Positions 5,927 through 7,895 of a DNA stretch of 7,895 nt are shown in pieces (within the stretch, counting starts at the first letter, position 1; every line of letters starts with the position of its first letter). Under the pieces are notes generated by a model. It ran no database searches. It was not told the DNA's origin and worked only from the letters and a program-made list of their open reading frames with translations. This DNA comes from an uncultured candidate division Zixibacteria bacterium (lineage in GTDB: Bacteria; Zixibacteria; MSB-5A5; GN15; FEB-12). Both the position numbers and the translations under genes were made by a program. The stretch spans positions 1 to 7,895 of the forward strand of contig CAJVYT010000194.1 of the NCBI GenBank assembly GCA_913009765.1, read 5' to 3'.

Positions 5927-7165
5927 TTATTTAAGTTTGTGAAATAAAATAACTTCTTTGCATGACGGTGTATTGCCTCTGTAGCTAGCGTGCCACTTTC
6001 TATTTGGTACATTTCGCCATAGTCTTCCATCCTTTGAGTTTGCTAGAGATGGAATTATTTGTTCACAAAATCCAGCCTCTTGTAATACTTCTAGATATAG
6101 GGGTAACTGCCAAGAGGGGTCAGAAAAAGCAATCATTTGTACAAGTGTAGTCTGTCTGTCTGCAATTTTTGCTAATGATCGAAAGTTCTTGTATGTATTT
6201 TCGAAATAACTAGTTAGTTTTTCTTCCTGTCTATCTCCAAATGTATAGTGAGAAGCACCACTTCCATCTAATTTGTTAGCTATCCAGTATGGTGCAGGTG
6301 TCTCTCTTCGGCCATTTACTTGCCAACGGTGATATAGAACATGTACTCCTGGATACGGTGGAGACGTGACGATCAGTTTCGGTTTTGGCATCCCGTGAAG
6401 CCTATTATCTTCTTCAATGCCAACCGATGTGCGGTTTAGTATCCTTTGTTTTTTTTGACCAGTTGAGTACCATGTTTTATCTGCATTTTTAACTGCATGA
6501 GAGTAAATTGATGCCGAGTTCAGCATTTCATTTGAGTTAAGGATAAATTTATCTCTGAAGTTGGATGCGCTTGGTAAATATTTTTTTGAATCAAGCGCCC
6601 ATTGCGCTGTTCTTAGAATTACACACCTGATGAATTTCTCATGTTTTGATGCTTCTAGTTTAGAGGCATGATTTAAAGCGAGCTGTATTGATTTCCTAAT
6701 TGGCCAAGTATTTTTACACTCTATGTTTCTAAAATATTTTCCCCAGCCTTCATCAATTTTTGCAGAATTTTTTAGATTAAGTTTTGATGGTATTTTAATT
6801 AGCCACCTATGAATTTCTTCAATGTCCTTTTTTGACATGATAGTGGTTTTTATTTCAGAGATAAAAGTAGCTAGGCTATTTAAATCTATACCCACAGCAC
6901 GCCGGCCTAGTGCCCTAGCCTCAACTAAAGTTGTTCCGCCACCAACGAACGGGTCTAGTACAAGATCACCGGGTTTACTAAATAACTGAATAGCAATACG
7001 TGCAAAGTCAGGAGAGAAGCGTGCAGGATATCGATAGAAATTATGAGTTAAGCCAGAGACATGAGATCTGCCGAGCACAGCGTCCTTTAGAGCCGATGCT
7101 TGACCGGATGACAATGTAATATTTCCTAGGCGTTTTTTATATGGTTTAGCCATGGAATTAACCAT
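5927..7165 (-). CDS. Amino-type site-specific DNA methyltransferase (probable N4-cytosine or N6-adenine)
   Basis: This 412-residue protein is transcribed toward the ATPase gene. Motif I is clear (LVLDPFVGGGTT, residues 68-79), binding S-adenosylmethionine. A following GIDLN (92-96) supplies the acidic residue of motif II. The catalytic motif IV is TSPPY at 267-271. The SPPY form is common in N4-cytosine enzymes, so that base is favoured, but adenine-N6 cannot be excluded. The long stretch between motifs I and IV (about 100-260) can hold the target-recognition region, as in the alpha-type order. The N-terminal HNFYRYPARFSPDFAR (41-56) is typical of stand-alone DNA methylases of this kind. The start is uncertain: ATG at 7165 or at 7153 (MAKPYKK), neither with a good Shine-Dalgarno. 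No restriction endonuclease gene is adjacent. Its role is inferred to be self-marking of host DNA, or regulation, within the defence-like cluster. Confidence 0.9.
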   Translation of the reverse strand: MVNSMAKPYKKRLGNITLSSGQASALKDAVLGRSHVSGLTHNFYRYPARFSPDFARIAIQLFSKPGDLVLDPFVGGGTTLVEARALGRRAVGIDLNSLATFISEIKTTIMSKKDIEEIHRWLIKIPSKLNLKNSAKIDEGWGKYFRNIECKNTWPIRKSIQLALNHASKLEASKHEKFIRCVILRTAQWALDSKKYLPSASNFRDKFILNSNEMLNSASIYSHAVKNADKTWYSTGQKKQRILNRTSVGIEEDNRLHGMPKPKLIVTSPPYPGVHVLYHRWQVNGRRETPAPYWIANKLDGSGASHYTFGDRQEEKLTSYFENTYKNFRSLAKIADRQTTLVQMIAFSDPSWQLPLYLEVLQEAGFCEQIIPSLANSKDGRLWRNVPNRKWHASYRGNTPSCKEVILFHKLK

Positions 7166-7324
7166 TTGATCATCTAATTACTAAGATTCTATATTAGAAG
7201 TTATTAAATAACAATAAATTAGCATCAATAAATAAAGCAGATTAGAGCATGAATTAGAATTATCCATGCCAATAGTTTCTAATGTAGGGCCTTTCCAGCT
7301 AAACGAGTTACAAGGAGCCGTATT
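7166..7324. other. Divergent A+T-rich intergenic region with a 13-base dyad
   Basis: The region separates the start of the methyltransferase gene from the start of the 99-residue gene, so it should hold promoters for both. A perfect dyad GTTATT, A, AATAAC lies at 7200-7212. On the minus strand it overlaps a weak -35-like TTGTTA, with TATAGA-like bases about 15 further on, about 20 bases before the methyltransferase start. These promoter elements are poor matches and are tentative. No AGAGCTCT palindrome is present here, so the regulation differs from that of the DGQHR operon. Confidence 0.35.
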
Positions 7325-7624
7325 GTGAATATTAAGTCAACGTTAGAAGCCAAAGAGGCTAAACATGGACAGAAGATGATAGAAGTAAAATTACGTTTCT
7401 GGACTAATGATATTGCAGAAGAGCCAGGAAAGATAATACCAAAGCATGCATGGGCTGGTGGTGTAGTGCGTATGGAGTCTAACAAGGCGCATGGAATCGT
7501 GCCGGATAATCCAATGCCGTTTCACACATTAATGGATATTGGTTCAGTTATAGAGAAAGTTCTAATAAATCATGAGATAGTTCTGTATCCTAGTCGGAAA
7601 ATGAAGAAGTATCTAAAATTGTAA
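7325..7624 (+). CDS. 99-residue protein of unknown function, well-translated
   Basis: The GTG at 7325 is supported by a strong AAGGAG at 7312-7317, seven bases upstream. It is the best Shine-Dalgarno in the window. I do not recognise the family. The composition is mixed with no signal peptide or membrane span. The central part (FWTNDIAEEPGKIIPKHAW then AGGVVRMESNKAHGI) is rich in Trp, Gly, His and Pro, as in a compact conserved domain. The C-terminal half (VIEKVLINHEIVLYPS then RKMKKYLKL) ends in a basic helix. It is divergent from the methyltransferase and could lead an operon continuing past the contig end. A partner or accessory role in the same cluster is inferred only from position. No DNA-binding helix-turn-helix or catalytic motif is evident. 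Confidence 0.75.
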   Translation: MNIKSTLEAKEAKHGQKMIEVKLRFWTNDIAEEPGKIIPKHAWAGGVVRMESNKAHGIVPDNPMPFHTLMDIGSVIEKVLINHEIVLYPSRKMKKYLKL

Positions 7625-7665
7625 TTTGATAACAATTAAATAGGATTAGTTAGGATTTATTGATA

Positions 7666-7704
7666 ATGCTCGGAAGTACTTATATTAAAATTAATTATTC
7701 TCTC
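7666..7704 (+). CDS. Possible start of the next gene, cut by the contig end
   Basis: An ATG at 7666 is preceded by AGGA at 7652-7655, ten bases upstream, and opens a frame (MLGSTYIKINYSL) that is uninterrupted to the last genomic base. Reading on into the adapter gives artefactual residues and a TGA at 7741-7743, so the true length is unknown. It starts 41 bases after the 99-residue gene on the same strand, which would suit an operon. Thirteen codons are too few for a family call. Confidence 0.3.
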
Positions 7705-7895
7705 AGATCGGAAGAGCACACGTCTGAACTCCAGTCACACTGATATATCTCGTATGCCGTCTTCTGCTTGAAAAAAAAAAAATATCTAATCTTTCATAAT
7801 AATCTATACCCTATCTTCACTACTCTCAATCAATCTTTCCGTTTCTTAGCATTGCTTTGTTCATACCCTTTGTTTCCTACACACTAGTACCTTTC
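7705..7895 (+). other. Illumina TruSeq adapter, index, poly-A and noise (artefact)
   Basis: From 7705 the sequence matches the TruSeq read-1 adapter, beginning AGATCGGAAGAGC and ending CCAGTCAC at 7738. The eight bases ACTGATAT at 7739-7746 correspond to TruSeq index 25. The flow-cell tail runs from ATCTCGTATGCCG to TCTGCTTG at 7770. Twelve A residues (7771-7782) and about 113 G-poor, pyrimidine-rich bases follow, typical of base-calling beyond the end of a short insert. None of this is genomic. It came from an untrimmed read-through incorporated at the contig end. Confidence 0.98.

Noticed and set aside
7242..7260. AGAGCATG as a further copy of the AGAGCTCT operator
   Set aside because: Only five of eight bases match, there is no palindrome, and no partner lies 22 bases away.
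7771..7782. Poly-A run as a terminator or tail
   Set aside because: It directly follows the adapter's flow-cell end and is a sequencing artefact.

Overview
The window looks like the end of a draft bacterial contig, probably from a proteobacterium. That assignment is inferred only from gene style, Shine-Dalgarno use and -10/-35 promoter style. It falls into three parts. Bases 1 to about 2004 have roughly balanced base composition. They carry the 3' end of an unidentified gene, a 514-residue multi-pass membrane protein with a beta-sandwich and repeat-like C-terminal half, and a 67-residue small protein.

From about 2005 to 7704 the DNA becomes clearly A+T-rich, which suggests acquired accessory DNA. 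This part carries (i) a 310-base regulatory region, (ii) a two-gene operon encoding a DndB-like DGQHR-motif protein and a large GHKL (Bergerat-fold) ATPase, (iii) a convergent gene for an amino-type DNA methyltransferase with TSPPY and DPFVGGGTT motifs, and (iv) a 99-residue protein of unknown function. A possible next gene begins just before the usable sequence ends. The DGQHR protein, ATPase and methylase together look like a modification-linked phage-defence or genome-marking module. No nuclease, helicase or DndC/D/E gene is visible, so the effector may lie beyond the contig end, be the ATPase itself, or be absent.

The most striking non-coding signal is just upstream of the DGQHR gene. Three perfect copies of the palindrome AGAGCTCT, plus a degenerate fourth (AGAGCTGT), start at 2213, 2235, 2257 and 2279. 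That is exactly one every 22 bases. The array straddles a good promoter (TTGATT, 16 bases, TATAAT) and looks like a cooperative operator array on one face of the helix. No separate regulator gene is present. Because DndB is a known repressor of its own operon in dnd systems, the DGQHR protein is the natural candidate for binding it.

Bases 7705 to 7895 are not genomic. They are an Illumina TruSeq adapter with its index and flow-cell tail, then poly-A and G-poor noise. Biology should be read only to about 7704.
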